Below, piece by piece: positions 22,354-32,307 of a stretch of 64,000 bases of DNA (its first letter is position 1; each line of letters opens with the position of its first letter). Under the pieces are notes generated by a model. That model was not told the origin of the DNA. It was given only the letters and a program-made list of their open reading frames with translations, and did no database searches. The stretch spans positions 66,507,053 to 66,571,052 of the forward strand of contig CM060732.1 in NCBI GenBank assembly GCA_030704615.1. Direction: 5' to 3'. The stretch is from Takakia lepidozioides. Lineage: Eukaryota; Streptophyta; Takakiopsida; Takakiales; Takakiaceae. The position numbers were made by a program, and so were the translations under genes.

Positions 22354-23625
22354 GAGATTCGTATTGATTTGGCAAGTGACACGCCAATCTTTCGAAGGCC
22401 CTACCGGTATAGTGACATGGAGAGGTCATTGATCCAGTTACGGACTATGGAGTTGTTCGAAGCTGGATTGGTGGAGTTGTCAGGCGGGGAGTATGCCTCG
22501 GCAACGGTGATGCCAGCTAAGAAGGATATCTATGGCAATTGGACAGAAAGAAGGATGTGTGGGGACTATCGTCTTGTGAACCGTCAGACTAAGTCCAATA
22601 GATATGCCATGCCAACTCCAGAGGAGCTCTTTGATGCCATTGGGCATGCAAAGGTGTTTAGCACATTGGACTTGCGATCCAGTTACCACCAGTTGCCAAT
22701 CAAAGAGGCTGATAAGCAAAAGACGGCATTCTGGGGGATTGACCAATATGGGAAGGATTGCTTGTACCAATGGCGGTTCTTACCGTTTGGGCTGAAGAAT
22801 GCTCCTGCAAAGTTTCAGAGGGTCATGGATAGGATTCTCGCAGGGCTAGACTTCGCCCGGTGCTACATTGATGACATCATCGTCTTTAGTGCTACGGTTG
22901 AGGAGCATGAGAGACACTTTCAGGTGGTGTTTGAGCGCTTGAGAGCGCACGGGTTGAAATTGCACCCTGGGAAGTGCAAATTCTTCCACAACCAGATTGA
23001 GTATCTGGGCCACATGATATACCTTGGAGGATTGGGTGTTCAAAAGACGAAGGTGGAGGCCATTGCACGCATTCCACGCCCCATAGATGTTAGCAGAGTT
23101 CGTGCTTTCATGGGGTTGGCAAACTACTATCGACGGTTTGTCAAGGGATTTAGCAGCATTACAAAGGCTCTTACCAAGTTGACCAAGGTGGGTCAGGAGT
23201 GGCAGTGGGAGGAGGAACAGGAGGAAGCCTTTGAGGAACTCAAGGCTCGATTGACTTCTGCACCTATTCTGAGGCGGCCTATTCGGGGGCAGCCTTTCCA
23301 GCTACATACGGATTGGAGTATGCTGGGGATTGGAGCAGTGCTCACACAGGTGGATGATGAGGGAAGAGAGTTCGTAGTGGCATATGCTAGCCGCTCGAAC
23401 AATGATGCCGAGGCAAAATATGGCAGTGGCACATTTCAGATGCTACCTCTATGGCAATCTCTTCACCCTTGTCACGGATCACCAACCATTGAAGTGGTTG
23501 ATGGAGTCAGACAAACTTACAGGGAAGCTTGCACGGTGGGCACTTATGCTTCAAGAGTACGACTTCCAGGTGGTGCATTGAGCCGGTATTGTCAATTGGG
23601 ATGCAGATGGATTGAGTCGTAATCC
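22354..23625 (+). pseudogene. gypsy-1 reverse transcriptase and RNase H
   Basis: RT motifs: MCGDYRLVN, STLDLRSSYHQLP, FLPFGLKNAPAKFQ and the active site CYIDDIIVF (around 22861-22875). The connection segment LGHMIYLGGLGVQ and RNase H start (QLHTDWSMLGIGAVLTQ) follow. Near 23425 a deletion changes the frame: the remainder of RNase H (HFRCYLYGNLFTLVTDHQP, LKWLM, LARWALMLQEYDF) continues in another frame to ~23580. All expected motifs can be seen but not in one frame. Confidence 0.9.
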
Positions 23626-23916
23626 ATGCACGAGCGAACATGATGATACTGGAGCTCGGTGGCATGGTGAGTCAGATGAGGAGATGGTGCCAGGATTGCA
23701 CGCATCTGCCTTTTTGTGCATCCTAGCAATGGGAGGTCAAGCTGGTCCATCCCATAGCATTGGTCAAGTAGTCGGAGATCAGTGAGGAGCTTGGTGGTGC
23801 TAAGGATGTGCATGAAGATGCAACAGTGTTGGCCTACCTTCGTACATGAGAGACAACAGCCAGTGTGACTGCTAAGGAGAGAGAGATCGGATCCTACAAC
23901 GAGCCAAGAGGTTCAA

Positions 23917-25005
23917 GTGGGAAGGGATTCACCTACTCTGGGTATGGGAGGATGGACGAGTGAGGATTGTGCCTCATCCAACACAGCGCGATTGGTACGC
24001 CATGCCCATGAGGAGTTGAGACATTTTGGGATGCGGCGCACTCATAGTTTGCTGCAAAGGCAGTATTGGTGGCGGGGCATGCATACGGATGTGCAACAGT
24101 TAATGGCAAGGTGCATGGTGTGTGATAGAGTGCAGGCTTCTTTCAACGCCCCTATTCCACAATTGCATCCTTTACCCATTATGGGTTTGGGCTATCGTTG
24201 GAGTCTTGACTTCGCAGGCCCATTGCCACTGACGGGGGCTGCGTATGCATTCTTAGATCGAGTGCTTAGCCATTTTGGTGCTCCAGCCGAGGTACTCACG
24301 GACCAGGGGAGAGAATTCTTGGGGGAGTTTCAGGCTTTGTGTGAGCAAGCCTTGATAGATCACCGCACTACTTCTCGGGATCATCCTGAGGCTGATGGCT
24401 TGGCGAAGAGAGTTGTTCAGACAGTCAAAAGAGGTTTGCGCAAGTACGATTTGCAGAAGGGACACCTAGGAGATTGGGACCTTCAACTGCCTTGGCTAGC
24501 TATGGGCTATAGGTTCAGCAAACAAGCTTCACTTTCCTCCTTCTCACCTTACTTTCTTCTCTTCGGCCGAGAGCCGGATTTGCCTGCATCTATTCGTAGG
24601 GAGGCTACAATAGTTCTCAACCTTGATGATCCGGATGTGTGGATACAAGCATGTGCCCAGCGGGCAGAGTTGTTCAAGAGAGTCATGCCTATGGCTTTTG
24701 AGAACCTTGCTATTGCCCAACACCGAGACACATTGAGGTACATCACTATATGTGGAGGGGGATATCGGCCAAGTGTTCGGCGTTTCCACCCTGAGGACTA
24801 TGTGTATCTGCAGCAGACAACGCCTACGACCTTGGATGTCACAGCAGGACGTGTGATTCTAAGGGTCAGGGAGGTGTTGCCTTCAGGAGTGTTGATTCTG
24901 GAAGGTCGAGATGGCATGGTATGGAAGGACCATGTGCGCAATTGTGCGCCATGTCACCTTCCACATGTGAATAGATCCCAACCTTGCAGTGGTACCTACA
25001 GGATT
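23917..25005 (+). pseudogene. gypsy-1 integrase, internally deleted and catalytically damaged
   Basis: The HHCC zinc-binding module is present (HAHEELRHFG ... CMVCDRV). The core has the first Asp (WSLDFAGP) and second Asp (LTDQGREF), but about 30 residues between them are missing (LTGAAYAFLDRVL). The position of the catalytic Glu reads Lys: HPEADGLAKRVVQ, where TERV/AERV is usual, a GAG-to-AAG change. Downstream LPASIRR, FHPEDYVYLQQ and KDHVRNCAPCH fit the C-terminal region. An N-terminal frameshift lies near 23990. Confidence 0.85.
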
Positions 25006-25009
25006 GCGT

Positions 25010-25144
25010 TGCATGCTATGTGGGCATGCTGGTGGCGCCGCAACCATGTTGGTGTGTGACAAATGCTCAAGGGGGTGGCACATGGGATGCTTGACACCGC
25101 CACTTGAGGAGGTCCCTATCGGAGAATGGTTGTGTCCATGATGC
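25010..25144 (+). pseudogene. PHD finger downstream of the gypsy-1 integrase
   Basis: In the +1 frame relative to integrase (joined through DPNLAVVPTGLR) is a C4HC3 module: CMLC (25010-25021), CDKC (25055-25066), the WH and MGC pair (25076-25090), hydrophobic LTPPL, and LCP-stop-C (25130-25144). Spacing and the CDxC...GWHxxCL...WxCPxC pattern are those of a PHD finger, a reader of histone H3 tails. The residue between the last two cysteines is TGA (25139-25141), which could be a CGA-to-TGA change. It is followed closely by TAG. Confidence 0.75.
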
Positions 25145-25416
25145 CTTGGACAGAGGTAGTGGGCATGACAATGATGAGGCGGACAAGTGATCCAAGGTCT
25201 AGCTAGTGAGGCTTCAATGCCATGGATACTCAACTGAAGATCATGGATTGCATGAAGGCGACTAATGATAGGGCTACGTTTGCACCCGCCCTCTTGATCT
25301 ATCAACTTCAGGTGTTGGGACTTGTGCAATTGAAGACCAAGCGATGATCTTATTGAGATGGATACTTGTCAACTATCCGGTGTTAGAGGGACCTAATCAC
25401 CAGCTAAGGGGGCGAT

Positions 25417-25954
25417 TGTGGCATAGCTTTCTAGGATTGTGTGCTTAGAATGTATGGTGGACAACGATGTATGTTGTGGCACGATGCTTAGGTGCACGAC
25501 AGCTCTCATGGTTTTAGTCATGGTTAACTAGAATTACCTACTTCTAGTTAACTACGACATTTTGGATATTTATATTTGTATTTTGTGTGTTGGGACTTCA
25601 TTTGGTCTCACATGCCAAGTGAGGTGTCAAACCTCACTTGGGACATGGGGATGGGTTTTCCCCTTGTGAATGTTGAGGAGGGCTCATCTTCTTGTAGTTG
25701 AGCCTCCATGAGCCTCTCCCACCTCCATAGCTCTAGGTATTGAATGGGAGTGTGGTGAGGGCTTTGTAGGGTGGATTTCTTTAGCAAAGGTGCCATTGGC
25801 TTGACTTAGTTTATGTGATTGAGTGGATCATGAGTGGAGTGTTTCCCTTGTGTTCACTTTCATTATCATTGTGGCATAGCTTTCTAGGATTGTGTGCTTA
25901 GAATGTATGGTGGACAACGATGTATGTTATGGCACGATGCTTAGGTGCACGATA
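25417..25954 (+). repeat. gypsy-1 3' LTR (A-B) followed by a second A block
   Basis: Block A (85 bp, starting TGTGGCATAGC) is at 25417-25501, directly after the polypurine tract. Block B (25505-25868) ends TTCATTATCA. So A+B = a 452-bp LTR with TG...CA ends. After a single T, block A occurs again at 25870-25954, ending in GCACGATA before the flanking GGGCC. The 5' side of the element begins with B alone. Confidence 0.8.
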
Positions 25955-26069
25955 GGGCCAACGACACATGCTTATATCCTAGATGTCGTACTTGGGCCTC
26001 GACGTGTAGGAGACACACTTGGATACATAGGGGATCGCACTTGGGCTTAGATTTCAATTCTTCGCACAT

Positions 26070-26370
26070 GGGCCAACGACATAGGCTACCCAAGATCTCC
26101 CAAACAATGGGGGTCTCTGGATACATATGGGATTGCACTTGGACATAGATAACATTGGACACTTGGGCCAACGGCATAGGCTCCTCAAGATCTCCCAAAC
26201 AATGGGGGTCTCTGGATACATATGGGATTGCACTTGGACATAGATAACATTGGACACTTGGGCCAACGACATAGGCTACCCAAGATCTCCCAAACAATGG
26301 GGGTCTCTGGATACATATGGGATTGCACTTGGACATAGATAACATTGGACACTTGGGCCAACGGCACATG
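26070..26370. repeat. 95-bp tandem repeat, three units plus a partial fourth
   Basis: GGGCCAACG recurs at 26070, 26165, 26260 and 26355, exactly 95 bp apart, with units nearly identical (shared CAAGATCTCCCAAACAATGG and TCTCTGGATACATATGGGA). Low divergence suggests a recent expansion within the older 107-bp array. Confidence 0.9.
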
Positions 26371-26394
26371 CTACCCTAGTCAATATATGAAGCG

Positions 26395-26700
26395 AGATGT
26401 TTGTTTTGTTTTGTAGCGTCGTTGAGATCTCCCAAACCGCGGGGCCCACCACGGGGTGCTTGGTGCTGTTGGAAAACCCTCGATGAGGAGGGGTGCACAC
26501 ACTTGGTCTCATGATTTTTGGACCAGAGGTGAGGGAGATGTGGAATTCCAAGTAGTTTTGGTCGTTGGAAATTCACAAAAATTAGCAAAAATGGCAAAGT
26601 GGGCATTCATGGGGCAATGGTTGGAGCCTTCACAAAAGGGAAAGGTCGCTGGTTCAAATCTGGTCGTAGGCTCTGTGGAAAAAAACTGATTAGACTTTAA
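26395..26700 (+). repeat. tRNA-derived SINE-like repeat (copy 2)
   Basis: Plus-strand relative of 12841-13225: TTTGTTTTGTTTTG end, GAGATCTCCCAAACCGCGG, then GGCAATGGTTGGAGCC (box A-like) and GGTTCAAATCTGG (box B-like) near its other end. Confidence 0.6.
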
Positions 26701-26927
26701 TGACTTAGATGACATTGGACACTTGGGCCAACGGCACAGGCTATCCTAGGGCCTAGAGGTTGCACTTGGGCCTCAACATAGAAAACACACTTGGATGCAT
26801 AGGAAGTTGCACTAGATACATAGGAGATTGGACTTGGGCTTAGATGACAGTGGATAATTGGGGCTCTACGTGGGAGATGCACTTAGATACATGAATAGAA
26901 TATTGCACTTGGATACATAGGAAATTA

Positions 26928-27664
26928 TTGGTGTTGGACTGGTATATAGGGGTGAGGCAGGGTATCAGCACGGTTAAGGGTATCGCGGCAGGTACCGGAC
27001 CAGGCGGGTATAAGCAATTGACAATACCCCGGGCAGAACATATTGGGGGCAATATAGTGAAACGCTAATACCTGGGCTCCTACCAGACACAGCCTGGTAT
27101 CGCAAGAAACGTAGCTTTGTCGATACCAATAAGTACTATGTCTGCCGCCGTCGCTTGCACCCTAGGTATCAATACGTGGAGCGTTAGGGATTTAGGGTGC
27201 AGCATGGAGAGTTGCGGCGCTTTGATTGAGACGATCTGTATGGCACTTTTGGCGAAAATCTGCTTAGGCTTGGAGCATTGTCTCATTTATTAGCATGTAA
27301 TATGGCTCTTGTAAGGTGACCTCAAATTACCTAAGGTGAAATCCCGCTCCTTGTTATTATGAATTGCGGCACTCAGCCGCTGAGGTGAGCGCTTCAGCCC
27401 ATGAGGTGATCACTTCAGCGGACAGATGTTTATTTTTCAGTTTAAAAATAAATAAATAAAAATAAATAACAGTATTGATACCAGTATTGATATACCCCCA
27501 TTATAAGATTTGAAATTTGAAATACTGTTACCATACAAAAACAATATACATACCATACTGGTACATTAAAAGCTTAATACCTACTTTGATATTACTTGCC
27601 AGGGCCTCTTCACCGACAATACCATACCCTGGCTGGTATGAAATGTTGCTACCGGTCCAACATT
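26928..27664. mobile_element. Non-autonomous hAT-like element, 737 bp
   Basis: The repeat array is interrupted between two copies of GGAAATTA (26920-26927 and 27665-27672), an 8-bp target duplication typical of hAT elements. Termini form an imperfect inverted repeat around TGTTGGAC(T/C)GGTA. The interior has GGTAT/ATACC-rich sequence and an A/T-rich zone (27420-27480); no transposase. Confidence 0.75.
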
Positions 27665-27944
27665 GGAAATTACACTTGGTCTTAGATTTCAATTCTTCAC
27701 AAATGGGGCAAACGGCATAGGCTACACTAGAGGTCGTACTTGGGCCTCGACATAGGAGACGCGGTGGGATACATAAAAGATCTTACACTTGGGCTTCGAT
27801 GATATTGGACACTTGGGCCAACGGCATAGGCTACCCTAGAGGTCGCATTTGGGCCTCGACATAGGAGACGCACTTGGATACATAGGGGATTGCACCTGGA
27901 CTTAGATGACAGTGGACACTTGGGCCAACCGCACAGGCTACCCT

Positions 27945-27992
27945 ACGTGCACTATCCAACTGAGCTACCAGCTGCTGGTCCTTTTTTATAAA
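27945..27992 (-). repeat. tRNA-like head of a SINE unit
   Basis: The reverse complement reads GCTGGTAGCTCAGTTGGAT, a close match to a pol III box A (TRGCNNAGYNGG) in tRNA context, leading into the 107-bp repeat. A weak box B-like GGTTGGCCCAAG lies ~35 bp further. It is not a complete tRNA gene. Confidence 0.5.
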
Positions 27993-29427
27993 AGAAAGGA
28001 AAGGTGGAAATTGTTGTGGTAGTGGCCTCTTTGGGTTGCTATCATGTACTAATGGTGACAGGAAAGAGCTCCTTTGAGAAAATGCAGCGGGCTAGGATAG
28101 ACTTGATCCCATGGTAGACGGCTGGAATGTGGGTTAGAATTAAGACCAGCTGTGTTTGCATGCTACCTAAGGCAGCACCCTTGCGACCGGGGCGGTCTTT
28201 CCGGAGAATCGATATAGCTATCATAAGGACAACTGAGGTAATGGTGCTGGTTGCACTTCATTGTTTTCCATTGAGGTGGATAATGTCACAATATTCTCTA
28301 ATTTGGCAACGACACACTCTTGAATATTCATGTCAACATACTAGCTAAACTGTCCGCATTTAACATTCCTTTCACACTCTTGAATATTCATGTCACCATA
28401 CTAGTGAACTGTCCGTTGCGACACTGACATTCCTTTCATTTCTCCGGCATCATCTCTCACACTATCTCTCTCCATTTATGGCCACAAGGCTCCGGCAAAC
28501 AAAGTCCTATGAGTACATCTCTCTTTTCTCTAACAGGCATGGGGCAGTATATTGCAGGGAAAGACACTAGGTAAGGGGCTGGAAGAGATGGAACTGCAAA
28601 AATTGGGACTTAGCAAACTGTTATGCTTCCCCAGTTAGTCAATTGTCAAGAGAGACTAGGCATGGCATTCTGCAACTGGTTTCCCATGCTGCAGCTCCAT
28701 GTGATTACTATTCATTTGCTTTCATGTGCTGGTAGCCACAGTTCAGTTCAGTTCTTTCTTACTTTGGAAGGTGGAAGGTGGCAAAGGTGATTTAGGAAGG
28801 GGGAGGGAAAAATAAGGGAGAAGAGACAACTTGGGCCAGCTCTGCTTTGCATGTGAAAGGAGTGTTCTATGCCACAGGTATATGAGCTAGTCATCTACAG
28901 CAGAGGACATCAGTGGTAAGAGTGCATACCAATCACTTTCTTCAAAGTTCATATGATAGGAAGGCTCCAAACATGATTCAATCTCCCTCGTGAGCTACTC
29001 CAGGAGTAGGAAGTTTTTTTCATGAAAGAGCTGCACCTGAACTACTGATCTGTGTACTTCAGATTGTGGTGCCGCAACCAACCCTGCCAATTCGTGGGAG
29101 GAACTGCGAAACAAGGACCCTAAGGGGAAGATAATAACAACACTTGTATCTGCAGTTTGTCACGGCAGAAACGATTGAACTCATAATATTACTCCAGTTT
29201 CTGCTATGGGTAGGAAGGGCTTTCCACCAAGTGCCGGATACAGAATGAGCATACTTACAGCTTGCATGCTGCCAAAGGAAAGCTACAGAACATACACTTA
29301 GATTGTCATACCACTCGATCGGCGCTTAACAATCATCAAAACTTACCACTAGTAAAAGAACTCTAATGTCACTAACTTTAAACAATGCCATAAATGCATA
29401 GAAACATAGAAACTCATTGCACTGTAC
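27993..29427. other. No gene recognised
   Basis: I looked on the minus strand for the remaining ARP5 exons and did not find them. A 60-codon minus frame at 28042-28224 has no recognisable motif. A direct repeat of CTCTTGAATATTCATGTCA occurs at ~28318 and ~28378. Confidence 0.4.
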
Positions 29428-30935
29428 CTGAAGTCGGGTAGTGAGTCTGATCAACTCAGCCTCATCATCATCACCATCCTCACTTGGTCCAAATCACATG
29501 CTAATTCTGGGGCTACAGCAGGGAGGCATTGTAAGCACAATAGGTTGTACAGCCACCCAGAATAGGACAGATAGACTTGGTGCTCAATATACAATGGACC
29601 CTATTCCCAAGGCTAACCCCTAGTATCACACAAGCCATATGGAAGTTAAAAAGGTCTTACTTGCTCTGCTGTGAGAAGGCTGTTGGGCACCTCTAAAAGA
29701 GGACACTTTTCTGACAATGAAACATCTGCCTCTACTCTCGTGGGCTCTGTAGGCTCCCCCTTGGCCTTTTGTAATGCTGTCATGGTTTTGGCCAGGGCCA
29801 CTTGCACCTCTTCACGTGAACCATAGCCAGACTGCCCAAGAAAAAAGGCCTCTGACTTGGCATCCTCTGTACCCTCTAGCTCATGTAGAAGGAACCCCAG
29901 TCCCTGGACTTCAGCATCCAACTACTTTGGAGGAGCGCTTCGCAGCGGCCATCTCCCGCAATCGTGGTCTCTGTTTCTCCCTCGTAGCTGCCTTTCTTGC
30001 CAGTTCTTCCTCATTAGGCTGTTCCTTCTCTGGGGCTGGAAGCTATGGAAGTTGCCACCACTTAGTCTTTACCTCTGCCTGAGGGCCCCCCTTCTGTACA
30101 ATACGGAGCACTGTTCAATCAGTTTGTGTAAGAGGAGAGTTTGCAGAGTGCATTCTAGTTGAGAGGTTATAAGTTTGTAACTGGAGTCAGACATTGGTCT
30201 AGGACTTCGGAGGGAAACGAAAGAATTTGATGTCCCACAGCTAAGAGAATTACAAGAAACCAGGCAGACAAGAAGACTCCCCCATATCACAAGAGTTGGT
30301 TGTGATTTACTCCAGTGGTGGGATTTAAAAAGTTCATAGCTCTAGCATCAATTTGATGTACTGATTAGATGCAAGGTAGTCAAGGCGGAAGAGAGAAGGG
30401 GGGAATGCTTGCATGCTTCTGGAAGAATTTGGACAAGTGAAGACTTCGAGAACATACACATGATAAGGGTGCTGTAAGGATAGCAAGCGCTTCAAATAGT
30501 CAGTTACATGATACCCTCCCACCGCCGATCTACAGCACGCCTCCATCACTGGCTCCCCAGCCACCGTCTGTTTTACAGTCGCCCCAAACCGCAGAACTGC
30601 CATGTTAGGAGTTCCAAACAATTGGCACAAGAAGATATTTCTAGCACTCAAGTGACATCCTCAGTCTTCAGTGACTGATGCATACAAAAAGTTGGGATGT
30701 GCAGGAATGGAGCAAAATCGATACAGATCCTACACTATCAAGATTTTGCAAAGAGATACCTAAAAGAAGCAGAACAATTGCATTATCAATAAGAGAGAAG
30801 ATGAGAATATATGATGTGAGTTGTAGTGTGCCCTGAGCAAACCAACAGCCCATTTGGCTCACATACCCCCCATCTTTGATTATGTGCATAACTGAAGACT
30901 TCATCCACGCCAAATGGTGCCGAAATTACAAAAAG
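29428..30935 (-). pseudogene. ARP5: Actin-related protein 5 (INO80 subunit) pseudogene
   Basis: Minus-strand exon pieces in the right order: FGVDEVFSY and HNQRWG (~30930-30800); AGEPVMEACCRSAVGGYHVT then DYLKRLLSLQHPYH (~30640-30460, donor GTGTAT); VLRIVQKGG, KWWQLP, ELARKAATREKQ, RLREMAAAKR, then LGFLLHEL, SGYGSREEVQ, PLLEVPNSLLTAEQ (~30112-29661, donor GTAAGA); and DDDEAELIRLTTRLQ (~29490-29428, donor GTACAG). These track ARP5, a subunit of the INO80 remodeller. A TAG replaces the Trp after WWQLP, a one-base frameshift follows AAAKRSSK, and the N- and C-terminal exons are not found. Confidence 0.8.
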
Positions 30936-32307
30936 TAAGAGTTGCCCAAGAGACTACGGACGAATAAAAGGATGAAGCGGGATGGTCACGAGTTACACCA
31001 GGACGTATGGCAAATAGCTCCACCACATTTTGCAGAGTTGTCTTCTCCTCTGGAGGTGCATCAAACTGCTCCCCCGCCATTGCAGAGACATGGAGCTGGT
31101 CAGAAGTAGAAGAAGACTAACCAAAAACCCTAAACTTGAACTTCAAACAAAATGCAAAGACACGCATCATCAACGAAGGAGTTGTGACCATGAAGGTGCA
31201 GGCCAAGAAGAAGGTGTGTTACCCATCATTTAAGCCACCATTGACCAAAAGCGTTGCCCATCATTTGGTCCCCGAACTCAAATTTCCCAATAAGAGCCAC
31301 GAGCCACGAGACGGTTGAGAAAATAAGGCTCGTCCAAAGATGGAAATCTGTCAGGCAACAAGTCGAACTTCATCAGATAGGTTAGTAGCAAGGTTTGGAG
31401 AATTTGGAAGTAATTCGTGTGATTTGTAGCTATTTTCTTCCTCTTGCTTGCCATTTTCTGTCTGTTGCAGTCCATTTGTGTGCTTCATGTTTTAGTGTGA
31501 GTTCTTGCTTTTACATTCCAGCAACCTTTCCTACCTGGAAATTTGAGTATATCCACTCGATACACTCATTTGGGCTACATAAGTAGCATCGAAAGGTTCT
31601 CGAATTTCTTGAAGTTCTTTTGGGAATCCTCTTCCAGACCACCAGGCATTGTACTGTTTTCCACTAAAACTTGTATTTTCTTCCGATGAACAGAGTCAGT
31701 TTTGAACAGGGATTCCACTTCTATGAAGTGTGCACCCACACTTAAGTTATAGCGTCGCATGTTCTTATGCCTGTACGAAAGTGAAAGTACGAAAGTGAAG
31801 TTCGATAATTGTGTGATAAAATGCAAATTCCTGGAAGAGCGTGACCTGCACTGGTGATGGGCGGTTATCAAAGTTGGCGCTGCGCAGTCCTCCCTTCCAT
31901 TGCACGACACCTACTGTAGATATCATCGAGGATATCATATCACTTGACTGCAGTGTTTATGAGGGAGAGAGGCATGTGAGAGTGCAAAGACATTATTAAC
32001 GGCCCCTTGAAGCCCAGACAGCCCATGCGACACCACATGGGGATAAACAACAACAAAGAACAAGTCCAATTTCCGAAACGTTGAATGAAGGCGGAGTACC
32101 TACCTCACGCTCTCATACACAGATAAACTTGGAGATTTACAGAGCATACAGCTCTACCAGGTTGGTGGATAAAACCAGTGCAAAACTTCTAATAACAGTG
32201 TTCTAGTTTTCTGATGCTAATGATCTTCACGTCAAGTCAACATCTTACATTCCCGAAACCAATCAACCTCTCCCTCGGATACTCTAATAAGGCGCACATA
32301 GAACATA
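30936..32307. other. No gene confidently recognised
   Basis: A minus-strand frame from ATG ~31078 (MAGEQFDAPPEEKTTL) runs toward the ARP5 pieces and may be a fused first exon. A 111-codon minus frame at 31575-31910 has no motif I know. Sequence from ~31925 to 32307 is the 3' flank of the next gene and is homologous to 12240-12650. Confidence 0.35.

Larger units (their letters stand above)
14305..25954 (+). mobile_element. Ty3/gypsy retrotransposon (gypsy-1) carrying a cytosine DNA methyltransferase and a PHD finger
   Basis: Order on the plus strand: LTR part B (14305-14670), a long non-coding leader with a nested CACTA element, gag with zinc knuckles, protease, C5-DNA methyltransferase, reverse transcriptase/RNase H, integrase, PHD finger, polypurine tract (~25403-25416, AGCTAAGGGGGCGA), LTR (25417-25868), then LTR part A again (25870-25954). 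Flanks share GGGC (14301-14304 and 25955-25958), a probable 4-bp target duplication within a repeat array. RT before integrase places it in Ty3/gypsy. Frames are broken by several TAG stops, two or more frameshifts and a deletion in integrase, so this copy is dead. I did not recognise a primer-binding site after the 5' LTR part. Confidence 0.85.
25955..27990. repeat. ~107-bp degenerate tandem repeat array, right part
   Basis: Units of the form CACTTGGGCCAACGGCATAGGCTACCCTAGAGG...GGCCTCGACATAGGAGACGCACTTGGATACATAGGGGATTGCACTTGG-CTTAGATGACA. Two adjacent units are spaced 107 bp (GGGCC at 27815 and 27922). The array also includes a 95-bp tandem block, a SINE-like copy and a hAT-like insertion. 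Small open frames inside are repeat artefacts. Confidence 0.75.

Noticed and set aside
14305-25868. Blocks B as a normal pair of LTRs
   Set aside because: The polypurine tract precedes block A, not B, and A recurs after the second B; the simple LTR-internal-LTR reading leaves these unexplained.
26054-26369. Overlapping minus-strand frames with repeated peptides (MPLAQVSNVIYVQ and similar)
   Set aside because: They arise because the 95-bp tandem repeat is not a multiple of three and is free of stops by chance; not coding.
27945-27992. A tRNA gene
   Set aside because: A good box A but no cloverleaf, no proper box B and no acceptor stem pairing; it is a SINE-type relic.
29774-30162. Two plus-strand frames of ~100 codons
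   Set aside because: They are antisense to clear ARP5 sequence on the minus strand.
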